A stretch of DNA of 64,000 bases from Rhynchopus sp. YZ270_cl-10 (GCA_964035575.1 OZ037888.1:372001-436000); one strand, 5' to 3'; positions 34,121 through 44,490 are shown, counted from the first letter of the stretch. A program made the numbers and translations. Notes: a model not told the origin generated them from the sequence alone.

Positions 34121-37100
34121 TTATAAAAAATGAATTAAATGAGCGAGATGGCTGCCAGCAAAGGCATCGCGGGGTGGGTCGGGAGACCCATTTCCTCGAG
34201 GAGAGTCTGTGACATATCCGGCTTCTTTTAAACGGTCTATACGTCGTCTGGATGCTTCTGCCTTGAGTTTAAAGTACTGCGGATATTCACCTTCCCAATA
34301 ATCTGTGGGGACATTGTAACCAGCACAAAGCTGCGCAAGAACTCCTTGAAGATTCACTATATTAGATGACGCAGCTGCAACCAATGACGGCACCTCACCT
34401 GATGACTCAGGGTCATATGTGGCAAAGAACTCTGCCAGAACGTACTCATACACTGCGTGAGGGTGGTCACCACACCACATTCTTGCGTCTGCATTATGCT
34501 TTTTACATAAATCCCGCATTGTTTTTTGAAACGCCCCTTTCGGGTCAGGGCTTTGCATTGCAATCTCTACCCACGTCTTTACCTTCCCAAACCGGAGTCC
34601 CATGACATCATGAAAAACGTTCAAATGAAATGCAATGCGATTCATCAATTCGTACCCCCCCGGTGCAGAAGACGGGGCGGAAGAAGGTGCAGAAGCCCCC
34701 TCTATGATATATGGCGGAGGCTCTGGGTTTTGTGTATCAATCGGACCTTTTAATATTTTGAAGGGTTTTTGAGCGTTAGGTTTGTTATAAAACCCGGGTC
34801 GATCGGGGCTATCAAATGAAAGCGCTGGGGATCGAGCGGAAGCGACGGAAGGTGTTGGCGTTTGCATACGCACCCTTCGAGGAGATGGAGAAGGATCCGG
34901 TACGATACTGCTATCCGTATCGCTAGGCGGAGCGGAAGGGCGACGACTCTGGGGTAAAGGCAATTCAACTGACTGCGGGGCACTGCGTGGTAGCTCCACC
35001 GATTGAGGCGGCGCCCTCTCTCTCGCAGCAGACACAACCGGAGGTGGTGGAAGATCCTCTGGTGGTGCAATGCTTGCCTCCTGCTGTGCCTGCAGTGCTT
35101 TAGGATACGGTCCGATCCAAGGTGGAGGGCTACAATGTAAAACCCTGCACAGTTCTTCTACACCTTCATCCACAGTGATGTCACCATGCGCAACCTGCGC
35201 AAGAAGGTCGTCTCGGAGGGCGTCGTACTTCTGTGGTTCTTTGGATTTGGTTTCAATTAGTTTGTCAAAACGGTAGCGTAGCAGCGCGGGTGGATCCCTC
35301 CCCCTCCACAGATACCGGTATGGACTGGAAATATCACAAAGCTTCATGTACTCCTCCAGGACCTCTTCCATTCGCCGTTCGAAGCTTTGTGTGGATTTTG
35401 CTTTGCGCATTTCGGGTTCAAGGTGTTCGATGGGTTGCACCACACCTGATATCCCATGGGTCTGGTCAAATGCGGCTAATTTAAATCTCATAGCCTCCGC
35501 CGCCGTCCTAAGGGTATGCGAATCGGGTGTTTCAAAGTCCTCTGCACGGCGTTTGGTGGAGACGTTGAGAAGCGGGTTTTCCTCTGGGGCTAGCTTGTGT
35601 TTGACAACGCGCCGCATGGCTTCGGGGTATTCGCCAGTCCATAGACCACTTTCCGCGCCCTTATCACGCCAGCGACTGCATAGCTGCATCATAACTTCGT
35701 CGAGGGTGAATCGCTTTTCGGAGACGTCCTTGCTAATGGGGTCTGCTTCGCCCCCTTTGCCTTCGGGGTCATATGTATTGAAGAAGGTTGAGATCACCCA
35801 GGTGACCAGACCTTTGGGGACTAATTCGGTCCATGCGGGATAGTCCACAACGCCTAGGGCTACGCAGCAGCTGGTCATGACAGAGTCGAAGCGTTCGCCG
35901 TCGACAAGGACGCGTTCGATAACGTCGTCGGCGTTGACGAGATTGCGGTTTTCGCCTCCTTCCACGGCACGCAGCGCTTCAACACGAAACCGGATCTCAT
36001 CTTGTGTGAGTTCGGGGTAGCGTAAAGCTAGTGGATAAGGCCCAGTCCACTCCTGCACGTCGCCGCCAGTCTTCTCGCAGAGCTTGACCATCTCCTTCGC
36101 CATGGTGTCCTGGTCCTTGATGCGTGCAGCGATAATGTCAGTCTGATACCAAGTGGCCTTCTCAATGCGTTTGTCCTGAAGATGTCGTTGTAAAACATAG
36201 TTCACCACTGCCCGAGGCATTTCTTGATCCCAGTCCTCGTGTTTGACCTGATAGGAGGTGCACAGCTTGCGGAGAACCTTTTCTAGGTTGTGTGCCCCAC
36301 TGTGCACGCTCTCGGCTAGCTTGCCGGCTTTTCCTGCCTGTTGTGGTGCGTTGGTTAGATAGAAGACGTCGAACACAAAATGCGCGAAATCTGCTGAAAA
36401 TGCGTCGATCGCGATGTCCAACACCTCGCCCCTCGTTGATTGAGGTATCCATTCTATACCGGTGGCGGGTGCTGTGCCCTTATGTGCGGTGCTTGCGACG
36501 ATGTACGTCGGGCTTGCTGCTTTGTCGGTTTCTGCGAAGAAATCCTCTCGTGAGTTTGTCAGCGCCCAGCGCCCATCGGGGGTCGAATAGAGCCACCTCC
36601 CTGTGGTGAAGCTGTACCAATACGGCAGTTCATTGATCAAGCCTTGCTGGCGTCGGTAGGTTCCACCAATACGGTGGAAAATATCAGGGCAGTGCATCTG
36701 CAGCTTCTCGGGGAAGTACGGCGGGAGGGTGTCGGCTGTGGCACGGCCCTCCAGCATTGCCCGTAGATCCCACGTTGTTGCGCGGGTGTCTGCGTTCCAC
36801 CAGTACTTTCGGTTTGTCTTGGGGTCAAAGCTTTCTACCCAATCCCCTGCACGCAGCGCTTCTGCCACCACGTCTACGTCTTGCGCGAGGTCATCACCTC
36901 CACCACCAGGAGCAATAACGGTTGTAGGAGGCGCAACAATGTCGTCTATGTCTTGTCCGTCTTCGGATGCGTCTGGGCGGAAGGACGGTGATTTGTCGTC
37001 TGCGGGAGGTGGGTTCTTTGGGTCCAGCCATTTGACATCGGTGCGTTTTTCTGCAGAGCTTGCGAGCGGTATCGCGAGGTGGTGGTTGGGCTCGTTGTCG

Positions 37101-37453
37101 AGGAGGGCAAGCTCCTCGGGGTCTACCTTGACGTCTTCGAACATCCAGTTCAGCAGCGAGCCGTCTTCGAAACGCAGCCGTATGAACTTTTCCCCTGGTG
37201 GGAAGGATACTATGCGTGCCGGCTTGTTGTGGTAGATGCTCAGCTTCCCGTAGCTGTACGGCGAGGTTGGGTGCTTCAACGTCAGAACCCGTGCCCCCAA
37301 CCGCAGCTGGTGCCGCGCCCGCACAACAATCATCCCCGCATCCTGCTCCTCCCTGTGCTGCTTCTTCAACCCAACCTGCACCTGAAGCTGTTCCCCCACA
37401 TTATGGATTTTCTTGTTCCCATACTTCAACGTCTTCTTTATCCCGAAGGACAT
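34121..37453 (-). CDS. WW-domain protein with eight copies of an unrecognised LC...WxGxYP module
   Basis: The predicted 1110-residue protein has one clear WW domain at residues about 202-233 (GDWVESFDPKTNRKYWWNAD then TRATTWDL), which should bind proline-rich ligands. From about residue 390 onwards a module recurs eight times: a helix ending in LC, 6-12 residues, then W-x-G-x-[YD]-P-x-A and a hydrophobic helix. Examples are MVKLCEKTGGDVQEWTGPYP (455), MMQLCSRWRDK...LWTGEYPEA (588), LCDISSPYRYLWRGRDPPA (705), LCRVLHCSPPPWIGPYPKA (768), MRDLCKKHNADARMWCGDHP (979) and LAQLCAGYNVPTDYWEGEYP (1039). A disordered Pro/Ser-rich linker with two SVELP words lies at about 800-880. I know no name for this module. 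The ATG at 37453 is chosen because upstream codons translate an 8-bp satellite. Function is unknown; a scaffold is plausible. Confidence 0.85.
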   Translation of the reverse strand: MSFGIKKTLKYGNKKIHNVGEQLQVQVGLKKQHREEQDAGMIVVRARHQLRLGARVLTLKHPTSPYSYGKLSIYHNKPARIVSFPPGEKFIRLRFEDGSLLNWMFEDVKVDPEELALLDNEPNHHLAIPLASSAEKRTDVKWLDPKNPPPADDKSPSFRPDASEDGQDIDDIVAPPTTVIAPGGGGDDLAQDVDVVAEALRAGDWVESFDPKTNRKYWWNADTRATTWDLRAMLEGRATADTLPPYFPEKLQMHCPDIFHRIGGTYRRQQGLINELPYWYSFTTGRWLYSTPDGRWALTNSREDFFAETDKAASPTYIVASTAHKGTAPATGIEWIPQSTRGEVLDIAIDAFSADFAHFVFDVFYLTNAPQQAGKAGKLAESVHSGAHNLEKVLRKLCTSYQVKHEDWDQEMPRAVVNYVLQRHLQDKRIEKATWYQTDIIAARIKDQDTMAKEMVKLCEKTGGDVQEWTGPYPLALRYPELTQDEIRFRVEALRAVEGGENRNLVNADDVIERVLVDGERFDSVMTSCCVALGVVDYPAWTELVPKGLVTWVISTFFNTYDPEGKGGEADPISKDVSEKRFTLDEVMMQLCSRWRDKGAESGLWTGEYPEAMRRVVKHKLAPEENPLLNVSTKRRAEDFETPDSHTLRTAAEAMRFKLAAFDQTHGISGVVQPIEHLEPEMRKAKSTQSFERRMEEVLEEYMKLCDISSPYRYLWRGRDPPALLRYRFDKLIETKSKEPQKYDALRDDLLAQVAHGDITVDEGVEELCRVLHCSPPPWIGPYPKALQAQQEASIAPPEDLPPPPVVSAARERAPPQSVELPRSAPQSVELPLPQSRRPSAPPSDTDSSIVPDPSPSPRRVRMQTPTPSVASARSPALSFDSPDRPGFYNKPNAQKPFKILKGPIDTQNPEPPPYIIEGASAPSSAPSSAPGGYELMNRIAFHLNVFHDVMGLRFGKVKTWVEIAMQSPDPKGAFQKTMRDLCKKHNADARMWCGDHPHAVYEYVLAEFFATYDPESSGEVPSLVAAASSNIVNLQGVLAQLCAGYNVPTDYWEGEYPQYFKLKAEASRRRIDRLKEAGYVTDSPRGNGSPDPPRDAFAGSHLAHLIHFL

Positions 37454-37534
37454 ATGAGAGCAGGAAGGGCCTCGAGAGGAGAGAGGAGAGAGAAGAGGGG
37501 GTGACAAAGTGTATCCAACGTTCGCCTGGATGGG

Positions 37535-37604
37535 TGGGGTGGTGGGGTGGTGGGGTGGTGGGGTGGTGGGGTGGTGGGGTGGTGGGGTGGTGGGGTGGGT
37601 GGCA
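37535..37604 (+). repeat. 8-bp tandem repeat (GGTGGGGT)n
   Basis: About eight copies of GGTGGGGT lie in tandem between 37535 and 37604. On the minus strand the block is pyrimidine/CA-rich (CCACCACC words) and lies about 80 bp upstream of the WW-protein start, so it is in or near that gene's leader. Confidence 0.85.
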
Positions 37605-37729
37605 CAAAAAATTGAGAAAAAAAGGGTGGATTTTTTTTTGTGAGAAAACTGTGGAACTATATCCATCCAGGCGCAATAATGTGGCAATTCTGTTAAGCTT
37701 TGCCCATTTAAAAATAAAAACTCTCCATA

Positions 37730-38690
37730 GGGGTGGCATCAAAACAAAAAACGCGGACAATGTCCGCGTTTTTGGGGAATTTCAGACCCCCCCCTCCCCC
37801 CCCCCAAAACGCGGACATTTTTGGTTTTTTTTCCCCCTATTTTTTGCTGGTTTTTGGGTGACGGGGTGCAAATTCGTGACCCAAAACACAGTTTTTTGGC
37901 ATTTCCGGAATCCGTCCAGAAAGTGGTGGGGTCAATCTCGAAAATTGGACAATTTTTTGACCACTTAAATTTTTGAAAATATGAGACCGGTCACTAGTAC
38001 GTGGGGCCCATTTTCGGCCAAAAAATGCTGCTGAAAAAAATTTTCTGGTGAAAATTTTTCAGCCCCAAAACATGCCGCAATTGGCATTTCCGGAATCTGT
38101 CCGCGCTGTGGTGGGGTCAATTTGCCGAAATGGCCAAGTTCTTGGTTTTGGTCAAAATGAGTGTAAGGTAAAGGGGCCAAGGTAAATCCCACAACGCAGA
38201 TTTTCTCTCTCTGATGCTGAAACCATGAAAATGCGCAAAAACACCGGCATTTGCATTTCCGGAATCCGTCCTTTCTGTGGTGGGGTCAATTTGCCAAAAT
38301 GGGCAAGTTCTTGATTTTGGTCAAAACCCGTCGTGTAAGGTCAATGGGTCCAAGTGTTTGCCTGTAGAAACACGTGGTAGCAGGGGTTTTAGGGCCCCCC
38401 ATGCGTGTACATTTTGCAAAAAAAAACGCGGGCATCTTGTATTTTTTATTTTGCCCGAAAACACCGGCATTTGCATTTCCTGAATCCGCCGGTTCTGTGG
38501 TGGGGTCAATTTGCCGAAATGGACGAGTTTTTATAAATTTTGGTCAAAATCGTGTACAACCCCGGCAAAGAAAAAAAATTTCCAGGAAAAAAAAACCCCA
38601 AAATGTCCGCGTTTTCTGGAATTTCAGACCCCCCCCCTCCCCCCCCAAAAACGCGGACATTGTCCGCGTTTTTTGTTTTGATGCCACCCC
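37730..38690. mobile_element. Foldback element with four GGGTCAA modules
   Basis: The 961-bp element has perfect inverted ends of about 45 bp (outermost GGGGTGGCATCAAAACAAAA and its complement). Each end includes a nested near-palindrome AACGCGGAC-A-ATGTCCGCGTT. ATA abuts both ends and could be a 3-bp duplication. Inside are four copies of the 'agtggtggggtcaat'-type module (near 37920, 38108, 38276 and 38498), all on the plus strand, spaced by 170-220 bp. It ends nine bases before the stop codon of the IPT/TIG gene, so it must lie in that gene's 3' region. Confidence 0.85.
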
Positions 38691-38698
38691 ATAAAGCC

Positions 38699-41170
38699 TC
38701 ACACTTTCTTGTACAAACAGGTTCGTAGGGTGTAGCCCCGTTGTGTGAGGAGCTTCCTCATCCGTGCAGGGGAGTCCGCACGGAGGAACTGCATGAAGCA
38801 TACGACGTAGTCAAGGTCGTCGTGGTTCTTGTAGACTGTCATTGTGACGTGTGGGTTAGAAGCGTCGAGGGGTGTGGGCTGCCAGTGGTGGTTGGAAAAG
38901 TGCCCTGGCAGGTCCCACAGCGCCCCAACCTTGTTCTCGGCGTTGTACACATGCCAGCAGCGTCCTGCTGGCTGCCGTGTTGCAGGGTCAGTAGGCCCGG
39001 CAAAGTCAAAGCTGCAGCTGAGCAGCCGATGCAGCAGATGGTCAAACGTGTCAGCCATGAAGCAGTGGTCCATGATCGTCTCCTCGTTGTTCACGTCGTA
39101 CGTCGAGCAGGTCAAAAGGCGGTGGCGTCTGCGTACATTCGTCCGTGTCGACATGACGTACCCCGGACGGTCCGTGACGGTCGCACAAAGGACGGGGCCG
39201 AGGTAGACGTCCAGCACCCGTTGTGCTTTGTGTTCTATCAAGGCAATCGCGTCGCGTGTCAGTTTGAGTTCCTGCAAGATGTCGTCGACAGCAATCTCGA
39301 CGCGGGCCTCCTCATTGCAGAGCACCTCCTCCATGAGCCCAGGGAGCACCGCTGCTGGGCGGGATGGGTCGAACACAACGGTGCCGTCGTCGGCCCTGCA
39401 CAGCGCGGTGCATTTGCAGATGAGGCGGAGGAAGGCTTTGAAGTCGACGCAGTGCTCGCTGCGCACCCCAGACAGCCCCGTCTCGCAGTCGCGCGCTACC
39501 CTGGGGGGGAGAACCTGCTCCTGCGCAAACTCGTCGAAGAACACATGCACGTCGTCGTTCTTGTCCTTCTCCTTGTCGCTCTTTGCACCCTCGGTGATGT
39601 CGTACGTTGCCTTCAGCTTTCGCCAGCTTTCTAGAGTCATGAACCGTGTGTTGCGTTTGTCCCTGTATGACACCACGAGGGAGAAGGCCTTGTGCAGTGT
39701 CGCTGCCACATGCTCAGGGATGTGCCACTGCGGGCTCCTGTCGAGGAACTGGAAGACCTGCGGTGCCTCCGACTCTGAGTAGTCAAAGCCGTCGTTGCTG
39801 GCCTCCACGCTGAAGGACTCACTGCGTCCGATGTCGATCGTCCAGACGTGCGTCTGCAGGTCGCACAGCGCGTTCACATACACCTGCTCTGGCTGCGCAC
39901 TGGGGGTCACAATCGAAAGACGTTTGTCCTTCGCGTCCACCGCCTCCAACACAAACGACTTCTCGGGCTCCCGCAAATGCGCAAACCGCACATACACTGT
40001 TCGGAGGGTGCAGAAGTTCGCACCTTCAATGGTCACCTTCCGCCCACCGGCACAGTCACAGCGGGACGGCGCCAATGCGTTGCGGGCTAGGATAGGAACA
40101 CCTTTGTCTTGCTTCATGCATTCTTGGGTGATGTCGCGGGAGAAGGTGTTTGAGTAGGGGGTGGCGATGTGGGCGAGGAGGGCGGCGAAGCGCGACTGCA
40201 CAGAGGGGAGCTCGTGTCTGTGCGCTGGGGAGGACGTGTAGACGAGCTGGGAGAGGCGCAGCAGGAACTCACAGAACCCCTGCAGCGAGAGCAACTCCAC
40301 GGGACCGCTTGACTGCTCTAGGTCGTCCAGGTCTGAGTTCGCATCCGCCTCCTCTGCAGCCACAGGCGGCACCACAACGTTCTTCCCCGACCCCTCCCTC
40401 ACAAGATCCCCCACCTGCGCAATCTGCTGCTGCGTCACACTCGGAATCCCAAACGCCTGGCAAAACCTCACCAAATCCTGCACCCCCATCCCCACCTTCC
40501 CATGGCTCTCCCTCTCAAACACATTGCCAATCGGAATCAAATACTTATAGAAGAGACGGTCAACCGGCCGCGTGAGAATCGGCACCTCACTCATAGGCTG
40601 CAACCCCGTGGCGTCGTGCTGGGCACGGTATTCCTTCATCCACACCTCCAAGTAATCTGTGTAGACCGCGTCTGTTACCATGACCGGCTCGTTGCAGCTG
40701 ATTTTGTATTTGAGACACCCGAGATGGCCCATGATGGAGACGAAGTGTGTGAGGTCGAGGAGGGGTTCGTCAACGTCGCCGGCAATGATGGGGTAGCCCA
40801 TGGTCCGTTCGACGGCGGTCATGAGGAAGCTGGAGTCCACTTCGGACTGTTTTTGGTCGGCTTCTGCGGTACAGAGAAGACGGCACTGTTTGCACCATTT
40901 GCGGAGCGCGGAGACGCTTGTCTTGCGGAGGTGCAGCGTCTCTGTGTCGTCAAGGAGACAGAAGAAGACGCCCTCCAAAGCAACGCGCAGGTCCTCGCGC
41001 TGCATGATGCTCTCTAAGAAGGCTGCCTGCTCGACACGCTCGTCGTCGTCGAGTAGTGCAATGGAGTCGGTCGAAGCCTTTCTGCTGCGCCCGCTGCGCA
41101 CGCTAGACGTGCTGTCGCGTCGCATTGCGCTGCCTGCAGCACCCTGCGCAACAGAAGAACGTCTGCTCAT
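38699..41170 (-). CDS. IPT/TIG-domain protein of unknown function
   Basis: The 823-residue product opens with a Ser/Arg-rich basic head (MSRRSSVAQGAAGSAMRRDS). Acidic helical segments follow that resemble degenerate EF-hand pairs without clear calcium loops. An immunoglobulin-like IPT/TIG fold sits at about residues 365-455 (CDCAGGRKVTIEGANFC, YVRFAH, YVNALCDLQTHVW). The C-terminal third is helical and well mixed, with no signature I can name. Regular Leu-rich helices, an RKASTDS-type phosphorylation-like site in the head and the absence of any membrane segment or signal peptide suggest a cytosolic or flagellar protein. The next gene upstream ends only 94 bases before this start, the tightest spacing in the window. 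The ATG at 41170 is preferred over one 34 codons earlier because intervening codons translate a GAGTGAGG repeat. Confidence 0.72.
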   Translation of the reverse strand: MSRRSSVAQGAAGSAMRRDSTSSVRSGRSRKASTDSIALLDDDERVEQAAFLESIMQREDLRVALEGVFFCLLDDTETLHLRKTSVSALRKWCKQCRLLCTAEADQKQSEVDSSFLMTAVERTMGYPIIAGDVDEPLLDLTHFVSIMGHLGCLKYKISCNEPVMVTDAVYTDYLEVWMKEYRAQHDATGLQPMSEVPILTRPVDRLFYKYLIPIGNVFERESHGKVGMGVQDLVRFCQAFGIPSVTQQQIAQVGDLVREGSGKNVVVPPVAAEEADANSDLDDLEQSSGPVELLSLQGFCEFLLRLSQLVYTSSPAHRHELPSVQSRFAALLAHIATPYSNTFSRDITQECMKQDKGVPILARNALAPSRCDCAGGRKVTIEGANFCTLRTVYVRFAHLREPEKSFVLEAVDAKDKRLSIVTPSAQPEQVYVNALCDLQTHVWTIDIGRSESFSVEASNDGFDYSESEAPQVFQFLDRSPQWHIPEHVAATLHKAFSLVVSYRDKRNTRFMTLESWRKLKATYDITEGAKSDKEKDKNDDVHVFFDEFAQEQVLPPRVARDCETGLSGVRSEHCVDFKAFLRLICKCTALCRADDGTVVFDPSRPAAVLPGLMEEVLCNEEARVEIAVDDILQELKLTRDAIALIEHKAQRVLDVYLGPVLCATVTDRPGYVMSTRTNVRRRHRLLTCSTYDVNNEETIMDHCFMADTFDHLLHRLLSCSFDFAGPTDPATRQPAGRCWHVYNAENKVGALWDLPGHFSNHHWQPTPLDASNPHVTMTVYKNHDDLDYVVCFMQFLRADSPARMRKLLTQRGYTLRTCLYKKV

Positions 41171-41264
41171 TGTGCTCCTGAAGTGAGGGAGTGAGGAAGT
41201 GAGGGAGTGAGGGAGTGGGTACTGAAACGTGTTGGATGTGGGAGGGGGGGAGACATCGTTTATG

Positions 41265-42809
41265 CTATCCATTTAATGTCCTGTGTAAATCATCATGCAG
41301 CACCCCACTCCCCTCCCCAAAGACCGTAGTGTGTATATGGGTGCTGTTTGTGCAGTGGCGCATCCAGCCGTACTGCTTCCATGCACTGTGCCAGAGGGTT
41401 TGCGTTATGTTCACTGCGTGGTGGAACCGTGGTGTACCGCCACCGGCGCCGCTCACGTAGAATGTTGTTGTGTTTTCACGCAGGATTTGGAGACTGTGGT
41501 CGTCACCACTGAGGTACATATGCACCTTGGCGTTATGGAGCAGCGGGAGCAACAGCTTCCCGATCCGCTGCGTCTTGCGTGCCCATTGCCCTTTCCCGGT
41601 CTTTGCACCATGCGCCCCACCACCAGAGTGTACAGGGTTGTGCCCAACCAACACCTTCACCCCTGGCCTATCGAAGAACCGCTCCAAAGGGGTGGTCATC
41701 TTCTTCAACACCCCTTCAGCGTTCGTATCAATAAAGGCAAACAAAACCGGCGTTCCAGAGAACGGAACAAAGCGTGTCAACGTAAAGCTCTTTGCCGGCA
41801 TATTCCATCTCCTGCTGTGCGCTGTATAGGCTACAAGGGTGTTGCCAGAACCCTTTGTTTTGACGTCATGGTTGCCAAGCACATTGTACCAAGGAATGTG
41901 CTGTAAGGTGGGACGCCGAAACTGACGTTCAAAAGTGGCTTCCAGCTGCGGGTCGTCCAAACCTTTGACCCCTGTGTTGTAGAAGGAGTCGCCTGCGCCA
42001 ATGATTGCTGCAAAAGGTGTGGTCTCAGCTATTTTGTCCATGCCGCCCGCAATGTGCTCGACAAACCGTGTTGCCCGACCCCAATCCCCGATGTGAGCAA
42101 AGCAGAGCTCAGAAGAGGGAGGCGCCTTATACTCAAACCCAATGTTCGCAACAAACCCAGCGCACCCAGCCTCCACCTCCAGAAGCACCCCGGAGACAGA
42201 GCGTTTCGTGTCGATCTCCCATTTGCTCGCAGATCTGGGCTTTTTTGTTAATATTTTGAACTTCGCTACTCGCGGATCATTTCCCTCCTTTGCCTTGGAA
42301 GAAGACTGCAAAGGACGTCCAAACGCAAGGTCGTAAACAGATTCATCCAACCCAGCCTTTTCCTTCACCTTCTCCAACTCCTCATGCACCGAAACGCTCG
42401 GAACCGGGGTGTTCCCAAGCGCATTGCTGATGACCACATGCTGGGTGCTGTTCTGGTACATCCGTATCGTTGCCGTGACGTGGCGTACCTTTAGCATTCT
42501 CCCGAAGCTATATGCGATTAGCACAGAACGTTGCTTTGTCTCGCAGTGTGGACCCTGCAGGTCTGGGCATTCCACATAGCCAAATGGAAGCAATGCACAT
42601 CCACCTGTCACTCCGATGGCGTCGTGGATGGGGGAATAGCGGTGCCACTGTGGCCGTGGTGGTTGTGTGCTTGCCTCTCGCACTTCATCGTGTAGGTGTG
42701 GGAAGCTGTCGTGCACCCTACGATTCGATGAGAGAAGCGAGTGGTGGCTCACTGTGACCAGCCCAGCTCCGGTGAGCATCACTGCCATGACGATGCTGTA
42801 GAGCTTCAT
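41265..42809 (-). CDS. Tartrate-resistant-type (purple) acid phosphatase
   Basis: The 514-residue protein starts with a hydrophobic segment (MKLYSIVMAVMLTGAGLVTV) that should act as a signal peptide or anchor. The N-terminal 230 residues form a family-unrelated region with several Cys. The metallophosphoesterase core follows: GDWGR (D242), GAGDSFYNTG (D274, Y277), GNHDV (N313, H314), GHNPVHSGGGAHG (H390) and SGDDHSLQ (H438). These correspond to the di-metal ligands of mammalian ACP5. In ACP5 the last motif reads GHDH, and here the first His is replaced by Asp436, so one ligand is changed conservatively. A secreted or lysosomal phosphomonoesterase is expected. The ATG at 42809 begins the hydrophobic segment. 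C-terminal N-x-S/T sites (NITQ, NSTH) support passage through the secretory route. Confidence 0.86.
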   Translation of the reverse strand: MKLYSIVMAVMLTGAGLVTVSHHSLLSSNRRVHDSFPHLHDEVREASTQPPRPQWHRYSPIHDAIGVTGGCALLPFGYVECPDLQGPHCETKQRSVLIAYSFGRMLKVRHVTATIRMYQNSTQHVVISNALGNTPVPSVSVHEELEKVKEKAGLDESVYDLAFGRPLQSSSKAKEGNDPRVAKFKILTKKPRSASKWEIDTKRSVSGVLLEVEAGCAGFVANIGFEYKAPPSSELCFAHIGDWGRATRFVEHIAGGMDKIAETTPFAAIIGAGDSFYNTGVKGLDDPQLEATFERQFRRPTLQHIPWYNVLGNHDVKTKGSGNTLVAYTAHSRRWNMPAKSFTLTRFVPFSGTPVLFAFIDTNAEGVLKKMTTPLERFFDRPGVKVLVGHNPVHSGGGAHGAKTGKGQWARKTQRIGKLLLPLLHNAKVHMYLSGDDHSLQILRENTTTFYVSGAGGGTPRFHHAVNITQTLWHSAWKQYGWMRHCTNSTHIHTTVFGEGSGVLHDDLHRTLNG

Positions 42810-43459
42810 TTTCTGTCTGAAGGGGATGAAGGGGACGAAGGTGGGGTGGTGTCGAAGTAGAAGAGAGGAAAAAAAGACAGCGGATATTGTTGTAATTTGT
42901 TTTTCGTTGCAGGGGAGAGAGAATACGATTTCAGAAAGGTGTGGGGAAGATAGAGAGGGAACCAAAGAGATAAATGATCTCCCCACACGGCGCGCATATA
43001 TAAAAAAAAGGGAAGGAAGATTGAAACTTGAATGTGCCTGTACACACCAGTATTTAAAAAAATAAAGTGAACAAAGGAAGAGCGAGGTGAAGAAAGCAGG
43101 ATTGTACCCTAGGCTGGTCCCAGGTTGGTCTCCAGACCAACCTTTTTTTCTTAGCTTTCCCCACGGAAAGTTAGAAAGAAAAAAAAAAAAGCTGAGTCAC
43201 ACCTCAAAACCACCTTCAAAAAAGATAAAAGGTGGTAGCCCCGCCCTTCTGGTTTGAAGTGGAATCTGGCAATAAATATTGACAAATGGCAATTACTTAC
43301 GCCACCTTCAACTAATCTACGTACGCGAAATACAAAAGCCCTCTGGTGGCTGTGTACCTTAGTGCGTGACCAGAATACCAGGAGGAGGCCCGAACCATGC
43401 GTTCCCTACATCCATTTTTTGAGGTTTTCAAAATCAAAATATTAAAAAAAAAAAAAAAA
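42810..43459. other. Intergenic with hairpins
   Basis: The stretch includes a perfect hairpin at 43123-43142 followed by T7, and a second inverted pair (ccacctt/aaggtgg, near 43210 and 43227). Around 43315-43400 lies a diverged 'cgaaatacaaaagcc' repeat. No gene was recognised. Confidence 0.4.
43123..43142 (+). other. Hairpin followed by a T tract
   Basis: GGTTGGTCT and AGACCAACC form a 9-bp stem with a two-base centre, followed by seven T. It looks like a Pol III-style terminator or the tail of a repeat, but no RNA gene was found before it. Confidence 0.4.
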
Positions 43460-44489
43460 CTAAAAGAAATTTTTGGTGAAGCTAATCCTAAGCCACACGC
43501 TTAGTAATTTCAAAAAAAGGATACCGGTGTTTAAAAAAAGATCGAAAGTACAAACACCTCGCCAGACAGCGCACTTGACACGCAAAAACAAACGAGGGGG
43601 GGAGTGCGCGGGGAGGAATTCAAGAACCGCCATAAAAAAAATCTGAAAAAAGGGAGGGAAAGCGAACAGGTACGACGCGAAGCTAGTGAACACGAATACC
43701 CGGTAAGAGAATACTATTTGTGGCATAAGACGAAGCTCATCGTGAGTTGGGTTGAGAAGGGGGGACGGGGGACGGGGCTGGGGGAAACGAAGAGGGAAGG
43801 AAAGTATTTTTAACAGTTTTGTTGGTGCCCCCGGCAGAGTAAAAAAGGAAATACACAGGATGTGTCCCTGACTTTTTCCTTCTAGGGATGTCAAATGTGG
43901 GTCGTACCGAACATCTGTGATACCCTTCGCAGTTATCGGGTGCGACACGTTACGTATCTAAACACATATATTCCCCCTTTTGTATTGACAATGCGCCGTA
44001 AATAAATAAAAAAATAAAATGTAAAATGAAACTAAGCTGCTCTGTGTGTCAGGCAAAAAAAAAAATGGTTGAGGAAAAGACAGGAGCGTGTCCTGCCACT
44101 GTTTAAAGAAAAGGCCTCTGTGTGTCAGGAAAAACAGAAAAGAAAAAACAAAAAAAAGAAAACACAAAATACAAAATACAAAACACGAACACAAAAGAGA
44201 AAAGAACGTGCTGACATCGCTCCTAAAGACCCACAGCCATGCGAAACACTCTTCAGGTGAGCAACGCGATGTCGCTCATACGAAACCTGAAGGATTTTTC
44301 CGGGTACAAAGAGAGTCCCGGTAACCTGTGTTGACATAAGCGTGAATATCTGCGTGGAAGCGTGCAACCCACTGAATTAGCCATTTGGGAGGGCTTTTGC
44401 GAAAGGGTTAAAAGAAAAATTTCGTTTGATTTTTGACTACTATCATCATGATAGCAGCCACGATGCTAATGGATTTATTTTAAAAAAAG

Positions 44490-44490
44490 G

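Noticed and set aside
38741-39634. 297-codon plus-strand frame
   Set aside because: It is the complement of the IPT/TIG gene, whose minus-strand frame is longer and carries domain sequence.
43123-43149. Bacterial-type rho-independent terminator
   Set aside because: The shape fits, but introns and the gene content show a eukaryotic nuclear genome, and no RNA gene precedes it.
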